DNA from: Rhizobium sp. CG5
GTDB lineage: Bacteria; Pseudomonadota; Alphaproteobacteria; Rhizobiales; Rhizobiaceae
NCBI RefSeq assembly: GCF_023701945.1
Contig: NZ_JABAEF010000009.1
Span: forward strand, 62,001-126,000
Direction of reading: 5' to 3'
Length of the DNA: 64,000 nucleotides
This document shows, one piece after another, positions 8,481 to 16,416 of this stretch. The notes beneath the pieces were generated by a model. The model worked only from the letters and a program-made list of their open reading frames with translations, was not told the DNA's origin and did not search any database. The position numbers were made by a program, and so were the translations under genes. Numbering within the stretch: the stretch's first letter is position 1; every line of letters begins with the position of its first letter.

Positions 8481-9710
8481 TTAGAACGATATGCCTGAAT
8501 GCGGCCGGCAACTGGTGGCAAAAAGGCGGTCAAGTTGCTCCGTCACGTCCGCGGAGGCTGTCTTGATGCGCCCTGCCGCATGAAGATTTGCTGCCGATTG
8601 TGCGCCAAAGATCAGTGTGGTCAGCTCTGCGATCGCGACGTGAGCCTCCGGCTTGCTGTTGCTGCGTTCCGCACCCTGTGGTCCGAGGGACCAGACGCCG
8701 CGATTGTCAGGGAATACCTCATCCTCGACCGCAATCGCGATCTGGCGCGAGCCGCCATAGGAGCGGGCGACAAGTAGGGCTTCAAGGTTGAGGGGCCGTA
8801 CCCAGCTTTCGTCGCGCTGGCCGGATATTTCCAGGGTCCGCGGATTGTGCAGGAGGAGCGGCAACGGATCATCCACGGGCCGGGACGGAAAGACGGCCCG
8901 GTGCAGAATGTCCTGCCTGAAGAGATAGCCAATGAGGCATTGCCAGGCTTCGTTGTCGTGGGCGACAAGGTCGTCGATGACGACACTGCGACGCGGCGAC
9001 GTGAACCAGTTGTCCGCACTTTCGACATGGAACCGCAAGAAGCCGCGCTCATTGCCTTCGGGTCCGACGACGACGGCGTGATGGGGCGTTGGGCCATGGA
9101 TGGTACGGTACTCCTGGATGGCCCGCCAGCTGTCCCAGCGCGACAGTGTTGCGGGTCGTGGCGCCGGGTCGGCTTCAGCGATTTGCCTGAACAGGGGGAA
9201 GCTGTCGCGAACATCGACGATGCGGAGGCCTTCGCGTGGCGGGGAGACTGCAAGTGCGGCGCGGCTCAGATCGAGTTCGTGCTGGACCGACCAGGAGGCA
9301 ACGCCATAGCCGTGGCGGCCATAGATGCGGGCATCCGATGCCCTTAAACCTGCGACTACATAGCCGTCCGCACGGGCGCGACGAAGCTGCTCTGTCAGGA
9401 GCTGTCGCGCGATCCCGCGGCGTGTCGCGTCCGGAGCGACGCCGACATGGGTAACGGAAAGGTGTTTGACGCGTCCGCCACCGGGCAGGACGATCGACGA
9501 ATCGTAGCCGTTGACCACCCCTCGCAGATCATCGCCCTCGAAGCCACCCAACGGCTTGCCCCCTGCCAGATAGCGGGCTTCGGTTTCAGGGCTGCTACGA
9601 CCCAAATCACCTATTCCCAGCAGAGCCTGGCGAAACAGCGCAAAGGCCTTCCGGCGATCGCCGTCACCCTTCAGCGTGCGGATGTCAATGCGAGCGTTGT
9701 CTAATGTCAT
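8481..9710 (-). CDS. Eis-like GNAT N-acetyltransferase
   Basis: The 409-residue protein has an N-terminal GNAT domain with an acetyl-CoA loop VGVAPDATRRGIARQLL (about residues 89-105) and the Eis-type motif ASDARIYGRHGYGVAS. A second GNAT-like domain and a C-terminal sterol-carrier-like domain follow, matching the length and layout of Eis (about 400 residues). It ends in phenylalanine, as Mycobacterium tuberculosis Eis does, where the C-terminal carboxylate takes part in catalysis. Eis enzymes acetylate amines on many substrates. It follows ssuD by 70 bases on the same strand and may belong to the oligopeptide-transporter operon. Its natural substrate is unknown. Confidence 0.85.
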   Translation of the reverse strand: MTLDNARIDIRTLKGDGDRRKAFALFRQALLGIGDLGRSSPETEARYLAGGKPLGGFEGDDLRGVVNGYDSSIVLPGGGRVKHLSVTHVGVAPDATRRGIARQLLTEQLRRARADGYVVAGLRASDARIYGRHGYGVASWSVQHELDLSRAALAVSPPREGLRIVDVRDSFPLFRQIAEADPAPRPATLSRWDSWRAIQEYRTIHGPTPHHAVVVGPEGNERGFLRFHVESADNWFTSPRRSVVIDDLVAHDNEAWQCLIGYLFRQDILHRAVFPSRPVDDPLPLLLHNPRTLEISGQRDESWVRPLNLEALLVARSYGGSRQIAIAVEDEVFPDNRGVWSLGPQGAERSNSKPEAHVAIAELTTLIFGAQSAANLHAAGRIKTASADVTEQLDRLFATSCRPHSGISF

Positions 9711-9780
9711 GTTGCGGCTTTCGGTGGATCAATGTTCAGCGCCAAGGAAAATTCCGGGATGCGACGGCATAGGCCGCTCC

Positions 9781-10926
9781 TCAGAACTGCGGTGAGACCG
9801 GAGCGAGAAGGCCCCGCGTCCTAAGCAGCGCGGCGGCGCCCTCGCCGAAATGCCAGGCCTCCTCGACATGGGGCTGGCCGGAGAGAATGAAGTGATCGAA
9901 ACCGACGCGATGATAGGCCTCGATGAGGTCGGCGACCTGTTTGTGGCTTCCGACAAGCGCCGTACCCGCTCCCCCGCGCACCAAGCCATAACCGGCCCAC
10001 AGGCCAGGATGGATTTCCAGTTCGCGGGCCGAAGCGGGCACGCCTTCGCGACCCCGATGGAGTGAGGACATTTGGCTCTGGGCTATCGATTCGGATTTTG
10101 CGAGGAGTTCCTGGGCCTTGCGAACATGCTCCGGCGAAAGCCAGGACAGAAGCTTGTCGGCCGTGGCCCAGGCTTCGTCCTCCGTGTCGCGGGAAATGAC
10201 ATGCAGGCGGACGCCGAAGCGCAACGAGCGACCTCGGGCAGCTGCCCGCGCTTTCAGAGCGGCTATGTTTTCGGCCTCGATGGCGGGCGGGCGCCCCCAG
10301 ACGAGGTAGACGTCCGCCTGCGCGGCCGCCACCTCCTGGGCCGCGGGGCTCGCGCCGCCAAAGAAGATCTGCGGCAGGCCATACGGACTGGCACCGATGC
10401 TGGCTTCGCGGATGTCGTAATGCTTGCCCTTGAACGAGAAAGGCTGATCCGCAGATGCGGACGTGACCCCACGCACCACGGCGAGGAATTCTCCCGTTCT
10501 TTCATAGCGGGCGTCATGATCCAAATGGTCGCCGAAGCGCGCCTGCTCGAAGCGATCACCCCCCGTGACGACATTGAGGAGCAGCCGTCCCCCGGTCATG
10601 CGCTGGAAGGTTGCCGCCTGGTGGGCGACGAGCGTTGGCGAAATGAGTCCGGGCCTGAAGGCGACCAGGAACTTCAGTCGCTCCGTTTCGCGGGAAAGTG
10701 CGGCGGTGGCAATCCAGGCATCTTCGCACCAGGTGCCGGTTGGCGTCAGAACGGCATGAAACTTTTGTGCCTCGGCGGCACGGGCCACTTCGCTGAGATA
10801 AGCGAGCGTCGGGGCGCGGAAGCCACCGGAAAATTCCACGAGATGGCTATCGTTTCCCGAGCCGGTCAGTCCCCGGCTGTCGCCATTGGTGGGCAGATAC
10901 CAGTGAAGATGGATATTGCCGCTCAT
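9781..10926 (-). CDS. ssuD: Alkanesulfonate monooxygenase SsuD
   Basis: At 381 residues this has the same length as E. coli SsuD and keeps its sequence features: HWYLPTNGD at the N-terminus, active-site cysteine in TPTG-x-WCEDAW, LKFLVAFRPG-x-x-SPT, TGGRLLLNVVTGGD, the arginine and histidine of RFGVRLHVI, and GLVRGGAGTALVG. SsuD uses FMNH2 from a separate reductase and O2 to convert alkanesulfonates to aldehyde plus sulfite. The gene follows a dipeptide-type transporter ATPase by 40 bases rather than ssuABC, an unusual linkage. A candidate flavin reductase partner lies at 55491. The enzyme is cytoplasmic. Confidence 0.94.
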   Translation of the reverse strand: MSGNIHLHWYLPTNGDSRGLTGSGNDSHLVEFSGGFRAPTLAYLSEVARAAEAQKFHAVLTPTGTWCEDAWIATAALSRETERLKFLVAFRPGLISPTLVAHQAATFQRMTGGRLLLNVVTGGDRFEQARFGDHLDHDARYERTGEFLAVVRGVTSASADQPFSFKGKHYDIREASIGASPYGLPQIFFGGASPAAQEVAAAQADVYLVWGRPPAIEAENIAALKARAAARGRSLRFGVRLHVISRDTEDEAWATADKLLSWLSPEHVRKAQELLAKSESIAQSQMSSLHRGREGVPASARELEIHPGLWAGYGLVRGGAGTALVGSHKQVADLIEAYHRVGFDHFILSGQPHVEEAWHFGEGAAALLRTRGLLAPVSPQF

Positions 10927-10966
10927 GCCGGATCTTTTCCATCGGTGACGGCTGGGGGGACAGAGA

Positions 10967-12628
10967 TCATGCTATTCCTCGCTGAAGAGATTTTGGATGT
11001 GTGACGCCAACCTCATGAACCCGCCCCGGTATGGCGGCGAGCAGGGCCCGAGCGTAGGCAGATTGCGGCTGGTGTAGAATGTCGGCCGCTGCGCCTTCCT
11101 CGACGATCCTGCCGTGCTGCATGACCGCAATTCTGTCCGCGACGTTTGCTGCAACCCGCAGATCATGGGTGATGAACAGCATGGCGAGCCCGAGATCGCG
11201 CTGGAGTTCGGCGAGGAGATCCAGCACCTGCGCCTGAACCGATACGTCGAGGGCTGAAACCGGCTCGTCGGCGATCAGCAGTTTCGGCTGCAGCATCAGC
11301 GCGCGGGCAAGGCCAATGCGCTGGCGCTGGCCTCCCGAGAATGCGTGCGGCTTTCGATCCGCTGCCGAAGCGTCGAGACCGACGCGGGCAAGAAGCCTCA
11401 TCATCCGCGCTTCCGCCTCTGTCTTGCCGAGGCCTGACTGAAGCACAGGCTCGGTGAGGATGCGGCGAATGCTGTGTCTCGGGTTGAGAGAGGATTGCGG
11501 ATCCTGGAAAACCATCTGTACCGCAGGTCGCCGCGCAGGTGCAAAAAGGTCGCCTGCCCGCTGGATCTTGTCGCCCAGCAGCTGAAAGCGCCCATCGTCC
11601 CGCTCGAGCAAGCCGGCAATCACCTGTCCAAGCGTCGATTTTCCAGAACCGCTTTCTCCGACCAGTGCAAGCGTCTCGCCTTCGCGAAGAACGAGGTCAA
11701 CACCATCAAGAGCGGCTACCGATCGGCCGGCTGCTCCGAAAAGCCTGCGGCGGGCGGCGTGGGTCTTGCGGATGCCTTCGAGCTCGAGAAGAACTGGACG
11801 GGTGCCGTCTGGCGGCCGCCTGGTCGAATCGAGACGCGGGACCGCGGCCAGGAGCCGCCGCGTATAGGGATGCTGCGGGGCGTCAAGCAAGGTGCCCGCA
11901 TCCCCGGCTTCCACGATCTCGCCATTCTGCATCACGACGACCCGGTCGGCGATCTCCCGGACGACGCCGAAATCGTGGGTGATGAACAACACTGTCAGCC
12001 CGCGACTGATGCGCAGATCGAGGATCAGCTTCAGGATTTCCGCCTGGGTCGTCACATCGAGGGCCGTGGTCGGTTCGTCGGCGATCAGCAACTCCGGACC
12101 GCAGGCGATGGCTATGGCGATGGCAACGCGCTGCCGCTGTCCGCCGGACAGTTCGTGCGGATAGCGCCGGCCGATCGTGTCCGGCTCGGGCAGTTGCATG
12201 GCTGATAGCAATTCGGACACTTTTCCCGGCGACGCGGCGTGGCCATGTGCCTCGAGCGCTTCGGCGATCTGGCGGCCCACTGTCAGAAGCGGGTTTAGTG
12301 CCGTCATCGGCTCCTGAAAAATGTAACCGATCTTGGCGCCGCGCAGCTTTCGAAGCTGGGCTTCGTTCAGAGACAGCACGTCTTGCCCGGCAAAAGACAG
12401 CCGGCCCTTGGTGACCCGCAGCGCGTCACCCGGCAAAAGTCCGGCGATGGCGGATGCGAGCACGGATTTGCCCGAGCCGCTTTCACCGACGATGCAGAGC
12501 ACTTCGCCACGCTCGATCGAGACCGTTGCGCTGGAGACAGCAAGCGCCCGGTCGCTGCCCTTAGGCAGGGTGATGTCGAGGTCTTCGATCGATACGAGCG
12601 GGGTGGACTTGTGTGCCGGCTGCGTCAT
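10967..12628 (-). CDS. Fused DppD-DppF-type oligopeptide ABC ATPase
   Basis: A 553-residue protein carries two complete ABC cassettes in one chain. Cassette 1 has Walker [10 protein letters not shown], signature LSGGQRQR and Walker B LLIADEP; cassette 2 has Walker [10 protein letters not shown], signature FSGGQRQR and LLIADEP. Both have the switch histidine in FITHD. Each is followed by the short Opp/Dpp C-terminal segment (HPYTRRLLAAVP and SAYARALLAAIP). It therefore supplies both nucleotide-binding sites of the importer. ATG 12628 overlaps the permease stop by four bases (ATGA). Longer upstream frames are not genuine. Confidence 0.93.
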   Translation of the reverse strand: MTQPAHKSTPLVSIEDLDITLPKGSDRALAVSSATVSIERGEVLCIVGESGSGKSVLASAIAGLLPGDALRVTKGRLSFAGQDVLSLNEAQLRKLRGAKIGYIFQEPMTALNPLLTVGRQIAEALEAHGHAASPGKVSELLSAMQLPEPDTIGRRYPHELSGGQRQRVAIAIAIACGPELLIADEPTTALDVTTQAEILKLILDLRISRGLTVLFITHDFGVVREIADRVVVMQNGEIVEAGDAGTLLDAPQHPYTRRLLAAVPRLDSTRRPPDGTRPVLLELEGIRKTHAARRRLFGAAGRSVAALDGVDLVLREGETLALVGESGSGKSTLGQVIAGLLERDDGRFQLLGDKIQRAGDLFAPARRPAVQMVFQDPQSSLNPRHSIRRILTEPVLQSGLGKTEAEARMMRLLARVGLDASAADRKPHAFSGGQRQRIGLARALMLQPKLLIADEPVSALDVSVQAQVLDLLAELQRDLGLAMLFITHDLRVAANVADRIAVMQHGRIVEEGAAADILHQPQSAYARALLAAIPGRVHEVGVTHPKSLQRGIA

Positions 12629-13464
12629 GATCCTGCCCTCCCGCCCCGTTTCGGATCGAGCCAACGTTCCACCCCGTCGCCGACGAGGTTGAAGGCAAGC
12701 ACCGTGAGGAAGATGGCGAGGCCAGGAAGCGTCGAGAGCCACCAGTTGACGTTGAACGCAGTGCGTCCCGATCCCAGCAGGAAGCCCCACGACACCGCGT
12801 CTCGATTGCCGAGGCCGAGGAAACTGATTCCGGATTCGATCATGATGGCACCCGCCAGAAGCAGTGAGGCTTGCACCACGATGTGCGGAAAGACATTCGG
12901 CAGCACATGCAGGATTGCGATGCGGGCATGGGAAAGCCCGCTCACCCGTGCCGCGCGCACCCAGTCCCTCCGGCGAAGCGACAGGACCTCGGCGCGAACG
13001 ACACGGACAATCGGCGGCCACGAAATCAGCGTGATCGCAAGAATGATCGTCCAGCGCGTCGGCGACAGAATGGCGACGATCATGATCGTCAGCAGGAAAC
13101 CGGGAATCGTCTGGAAGAATTCGGTGATGCGCACGATGATTTCATCGACGGTTTCGCCGAGATAACCGGCGGCCAGCCCCATGGCGGTTCCGAAACTCAC
13201 CGCGAACGCGACGACGCTGAAGGCCACGGCAAGTGTTGCCCGGCTGCCGTGAACGAGGCCCGCGGCCAGATCGCGGCCGAGCATGTCCGTTCCTGCCGGA
13301 AAGCCGGGCGAGAGCGGCGGCAGATTGGGGCGCGCCACCATCCGCCAAGGATTGCCGGGATAGAGCAGGTCGGCGAAGGTGACGCAGCCAAGCAGAGCCG
13401 CCAGTACGGCGAAGCCGAACAGGGCGGGTGGTGTCAGCAGCGGATGGCGCGAACGGGACCTCAT
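12625..13464 (-). CDS. DppC/OppC-type ABC permease
   Basis: A 279-residue permease of the dipeptide/oligopeptide/nickel family. It has an N-terminal transmembrane helix, the extracytoplasmic segment with GTDMLGRDLAAGLVHGSR typical of DppC, and the cytoplasmic coupling loop VRAARVSGLSHARIAILHVLPN. The C-terminal motif GISFLGLGN is also characteristic. It overlaps the start of the fused ATPase gene and the end of the DppB gene by four bases each, so translation is coupled. Confidence 0.93.
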   Translation of the reverse strand: MRSRSRHPLLTPPALFGFAVLAALLGCVTFADLLYPGNPWRMVARPNLPPLSPGFPAGTDMLGRDLAAGLVHGSRATLAVAFSVVAFAVSFGTAMGLAAGYLGETVDEIIVRITEFFQTIPGFLLTIMIVAILSPTRWTIILAITLISWPPIVRVVRAEVLSLRRRDWVRAARVSGLSHARIAILHVLPNVFPHIVVQASLLLAGAIMIESGISFLGLGNRDAVSWGFLLGSGRTAFNVNWWLSTLPGLAIFLTVLAFNLVGDGVERWLDPKRGGRAGS

Positions 13465-14480
13465 GCTGCCCCCTCCCGTTCGAGGCGCGGGTCTATCAAC
13501 CGGTAGGCCGCCTCGGCGACCAGGTTGGTGATGATGACGCCGAGGGACGAGAGGATGAAGACGGCGAGCAGTACATTATAGTCGCGGCTGGCCAGCGCGT
13601 TGAAGGCGAGACGACCGATGCCCGGCCAGGCAAATACCGTTTCCACCAGGATCGACCCGCCGATCAGATGACCGGCCTGCAGGGCGGCGACGGTGATGGT
13701 CGGCAGCAACGCGTTGCGCAGCAGATGGTCGCGCCAGATCCGCCATGGCGACAGGCCCTTGGCGCGGGCGGTGCGGATGAAGTCCATGGCGGAAATCTGC
13801 AGAAATGCCGTGCGGCTGACCCGCGCGTGGATCGACATGTAGAAGAGTCCGAGCGTCAGGACAGGCAGCACCATATGGGCAAGCCTATCACCCAAAGCCT
13901 TCCAGCCGCCTTCGGCGGCCGCGGCCGCGGTTTCCATGCCATAGGACGGCAGCCAGCCGAGCTTGACCGAGAAGATGATGATGAACATCAGCCCGACCCA
14001 GAACATCGGCATGGCAAAGAAGGCGACGGAGAGCATGGTGATCGCGCTATCGACCAGCGATCCGGGACGGCGCGCCGAAAGAGCCCCCAGCATCACGCCG
14101 AGGATGACGGAGAACAGGAAGGCCGAGATCGTCAGGAGAAGTGTGGCAGGCACCTTTTCCAGCACGATATCGAGAACCGGCCGCTGGTCGCGGTAGGAAA
14201 TGCCGAAGTCAAAGGTCGCGACGCTCCGCAGATAATGCCAGAGCTGGAGATAGACGGGACCGTCAAGGCCGAGATGGCGCCGCAGTTCCTCGACGAATGC
14301 CGGATCGCTTCCGCCCTGGTCGCCGGCCAGGATCAGAGCCGGGTCGCCCGGTGCGAGCCGCAGCAGCACGAAGCTCAGGATCACCGTCGCCAGCAAGGTC
14401 AGCACCGCTTTGACGATCTTCAGCGCGACGGCCCCGATAAAGGCCGTCGCGTGGCTCTGCTGCTGGGGCATCCGGCTCAT
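13461..14480 (-). CDS. DppB/OppB-type ABC permease
   Basis: The 339-residue inner-membrane protein has the DppB layout: an N-terminal helix, a periplasmic segment with RLAPGDPA and DGPVYLQLWHYL, and the coupling loop DFIRTARAKGLSPWRIWRDHLLRNAL. The ending VETVFAWPGIGRLAFNAL is diagnostic. It pairs with the DppC-type permease to form the channel. Its ATG overlaps the stop of the binding-protein gene by four bases. Confidence 0.93.
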   Translation of the reverse strand: MSRMPQQQSHATAFIGAVALKIVKAVLTLLATVILSFVLLRLAPGDPALILAGDQGGSDPAFVEELRRHLGLDGPVYLQLWHYLRSVATFDFGISYRDQRPVLDIVLEKVPATLLLTISAFLFSVILGVMLGALSARRPGSLVDSAITMLSVAFFAMPMFWVGLMFIIIFSVKLGWLPSYGMETAAAAAEGGWKALGDRLAHMVLPVLTLGLFYMSIHARVSRTAFLQISAMDFIRTARAKGLSPWRIWRDHLLRNALLPTITVAALQAGHLIGGSILVETVFAWPGIGRLAFNALASRDYNVLLAVFILSSLGVIITNLVAEAAYRLIDPRLEREGAA

Positions 14481-16072
14481 TTCTTCAGCCAGACCGGGGC
14501 GAAGTTGTCATCGGTGCCGAGCGCTGTCGTGATCAGGTCCTGGACCTTGTCGCGGTAGAGCGTCGGGAAGACGATGTCGTGGGTCCAGACCATCGGTACA
14601 TCACGCGAGAGGATTTGCTGGACCTTTGAGTAGATCAGCTTGCGCTTGGCGTCGTCTGGCTCATGGGCGCCCTTGTCGAGAAGCGCATCGATTTCCGGAT
14701 TGGAATAGCCGTTGATGTTGCCGCCGGTGCTGCCGGCATTGTCGCCCTTCACGGTCCTGTAGCCGTAGGAGATGCCGATGCCGGGATCGGCAGTCGTGTA
14801 GACGAAGTTCTGCGCGATGTCGTAGTCGAATGTGGTCAGCCGCTTGAACCAGCCGGCGACGTCGACCGAGGCGATCTCGACCTTGATACCGACGGCGCCG
14901 AGCGCCTCGCGCAGGTACTCCGCCTGTCGCGACCAGAGTTCGCCATAGGGCAGGGGAACCAAGGTCACCGTGAACCGTGTACCATCAGCGCCAACCTTGT
15001 AGCCGGCCTCGTCGAGCAGGGTTGCGGCCTTCGCCGGGTCATAGGGATAGACCGTCTCGACGCTGGTGTCCTTGTAGGCGGAATAGCGCGAGAAGGGACC
15101 GCTGATCGGCTTGCCGTAGCCGGCGAAAATCGTGTTGATGATGAAATCGCGATCAATCGCCTGGACGATTGCCTGCCGGACCTTCTGATCGGCAAGAATC
15201 TTGTTGCGGTTGTTGAGATGGACATAGCCGATCGGCTGCAGGAATTCCCAGCCGGCCTCGCTGGTCTTCACGCCCTCAAGCGCTGCCAGTCTTGGAATGT
15301 CGAAGTTTTCGACGTCGCCGGAGCGCAGCACATCGACCTGTCCGGTCTCGAAGGCAATGGCACGGGAATTGGCGTCCGGAACGATCTGGAAGTTGATGCC
15401 GTCGAGATAGGGCTTGCCCGTGTCCCAGTATTTGTCGTTGCGCACCAGGCGGATGCTGCTGCCCTTCTTCCATTCGGCGAACTTGAACGGGCCCGTGCCG
15501 ATGAATTCGGAATTGGCCGGCGCCTTGCGGAAATCGGTGACGCCGACATATTTGTGCGCTGGAACGATCGCGACGTTCAACGACCGGATGAAGCCCGGAT
15601 AGGGTGCCTTCAGGATGAAGACGACTGTCAGATCGTCGGGCGTTTCGATCCGGTCGATTTCGCCGCGCAGGTCCTTCGAGCGGGCGTGCTGGACGGGAAG
15701 AAATTCGCCGATGCTGAAAGCAACGTCCTTTGAGGTGAAGCGCTCACCATCATGCCATGTCACGCCGTCGCGGAGCTTGAAGGTGTAGATCTTGCCGTCC
15801 TCGGACACCGTCCAGCTTTCCGCAAGCCGCGGCACGGGTTTGATGTCGTTTGCGGAGTAGCTAAGAAGCGAGTCGTAGATCTTGTCGCCCACGAAAGTTG
15901 CCGGGCCGAGACGGTTGATGCCGGGGTTCAGCGATATCGGTTCCGGCTGGACGATCAGGTTGAGCGTGCCGCCCCTCTCCTGGGCCACGGCTATGCCGGA
16001 GATGAGCGTCAGCCCCAGGAGGGCGCCCAGAAGGCGTGAAACTCTATTTTTCCAATGTCCATTTATAACCAT
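14477..16072 (-). CDS. Oligopeptide/dipeptide-type ABC substrate-binding protein (SBP family 5)
   Basis: A 531-residue periplasmic binding protein with a signal peptide of about 30 residues (hydrophobic core LLGALLGLTLISG, cleavage near AVAQ). SBP_bac_5 motifs are visible: YDSLLSYSA, AESWTVSEDGKIYTFKLRDGVTWHDGE, GTGPFKF and VRQAIVQAIDRD. The family binds peptides, but also nickel, glutathione, opines and sulfur compounds. Because ssuD is in the same operon, an organosulfur ligand is likely, although this is inference. A sulfur-operator-like site overlaps the region just 20 bases before the ATG. Confidence 0.92.
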   Translation of the reverse strand: MVINGHWKNRVSRLLGALLGLTLISGIAVAQERGGTLNLIVQPEPISLNPGINRLGPATFVGDKIYDSLLSYSANDIKPVPRLAESWTVSEDGKIYTFKLRDGVTWHDGERFTSKDVAFSIGEFLPVQHARSKDLRGEIDRIETPDDLTVVFILKAPYPGFIRSLNVAIVPAHKYVGVTDFRKAPANSEFIGTGPFKFAEWKKGSSIRLVRNDKYWDTGKPYLDGINFQIVPDANSRAIAFETGQVDVLRSGDVENFDIPRLAALEGVKTSEAGWEFLQPIGYVHLNNRNKILADQKVRQAIVQAIDRDFIINTIFAGYGKPISGPFSRYSAYKDTSVETVYPYDPAKAATLLDEAGYKVGADGTRFTVTLVPLPYGELWSRQAEYLREALGAVGIKVEIASVDVAGWFKRLTTFDYDIAQNFVYTTADPGIGISYGYRTVKGDNAGSTGGNINGYSNPEIDALLDKGAHEPDDAKRKLIYSKVQQILSRDVPMVWTHDIVFPTLYRDKVQDLITTALGTDDNFAPVWLKK

Positions 16073-16091
16073 GATGGGTTTCCAATTATTC

Positions 16092-16108
16092 TCTATAGAA
16101 TTTATGTA
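16092..16108. promoter_or_regulatory. Putative sulfur-regulon operator site B
   Basis: TCTATAGAATTTATGTA matches the 17-bp pattern TCTAT-N7-ATAGA with two mismatches in the right arm, and its left part TCTATAGA is itself an 8-bp palindrome. It ends only 20 bases upstream of the ATG of the leftward binding-protein gene, so either the leader is very short or the site overlaps the promoter core. Confidence 0.35.
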
Positions 16109-16363
16109 TTTATGCTACGGAAGATGACGCTTGGCGCGGTCGATCTGTTCTAAAAAGTCCGTTCGCGGAGAAAAATCGTTCTCAGTTTTCACGTTGTGAC
16201 TGGTTTCCAACGGTTCCCCTCAACGCAACTTGCGTGTCTGGGACAATGTCTCGCCGCCCCATTGCAGACGGCTCAGGTGGTATTGTTTTTCGCGATTGCC
16301 CATTTATTAGACGGTTTATTTTATGACCGGCCCTGGGGCTGGAACACCATGCCGTTTCAATAA

Positions 16364-16380
16364 TCTATAAAAGCTATAGA
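16364..16380. promoter_or_regulatory. Putative sulfur-regulon operator site C (perfect arms)
   Basis: TCTATAAAAGCTATAGA is a perfect match to TCTAT-N7-ATAGA and has 6-bp perfect arms (TCTATA/TATAGA). It lies 37 bases upstream of the ATG of the rightward binding-protein gene (16417). The size and T-N11-A symmetry would suit a dimeric LysR-type regulator, but the binding protein is unknown. Confidence 0.55.
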
Positions 16381-16416
16381 AATAATCATATCAACCATCG
16401 AGCTGAGGCAAACCGC

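Larger units (their letters stand above)
16073..16416. other. Divergent intergenic region between two transporter operons
   Basis: This 344-base region separates the two binding-protein genes and must hold both promoters. Each end carries an AT-rich TCTAT-type inverted repeat (sites B and C), while the middle is GC-richer and without other obvious signals. No gene is visible. Confidence 0.7.

Noticed and set aside
13428..14558. A 376-codon open frame on the plus strand
   Set aside because: It is rich in Asp, Gln, Arg and Gly with no motif and is opposite the well-supported DppB permease.
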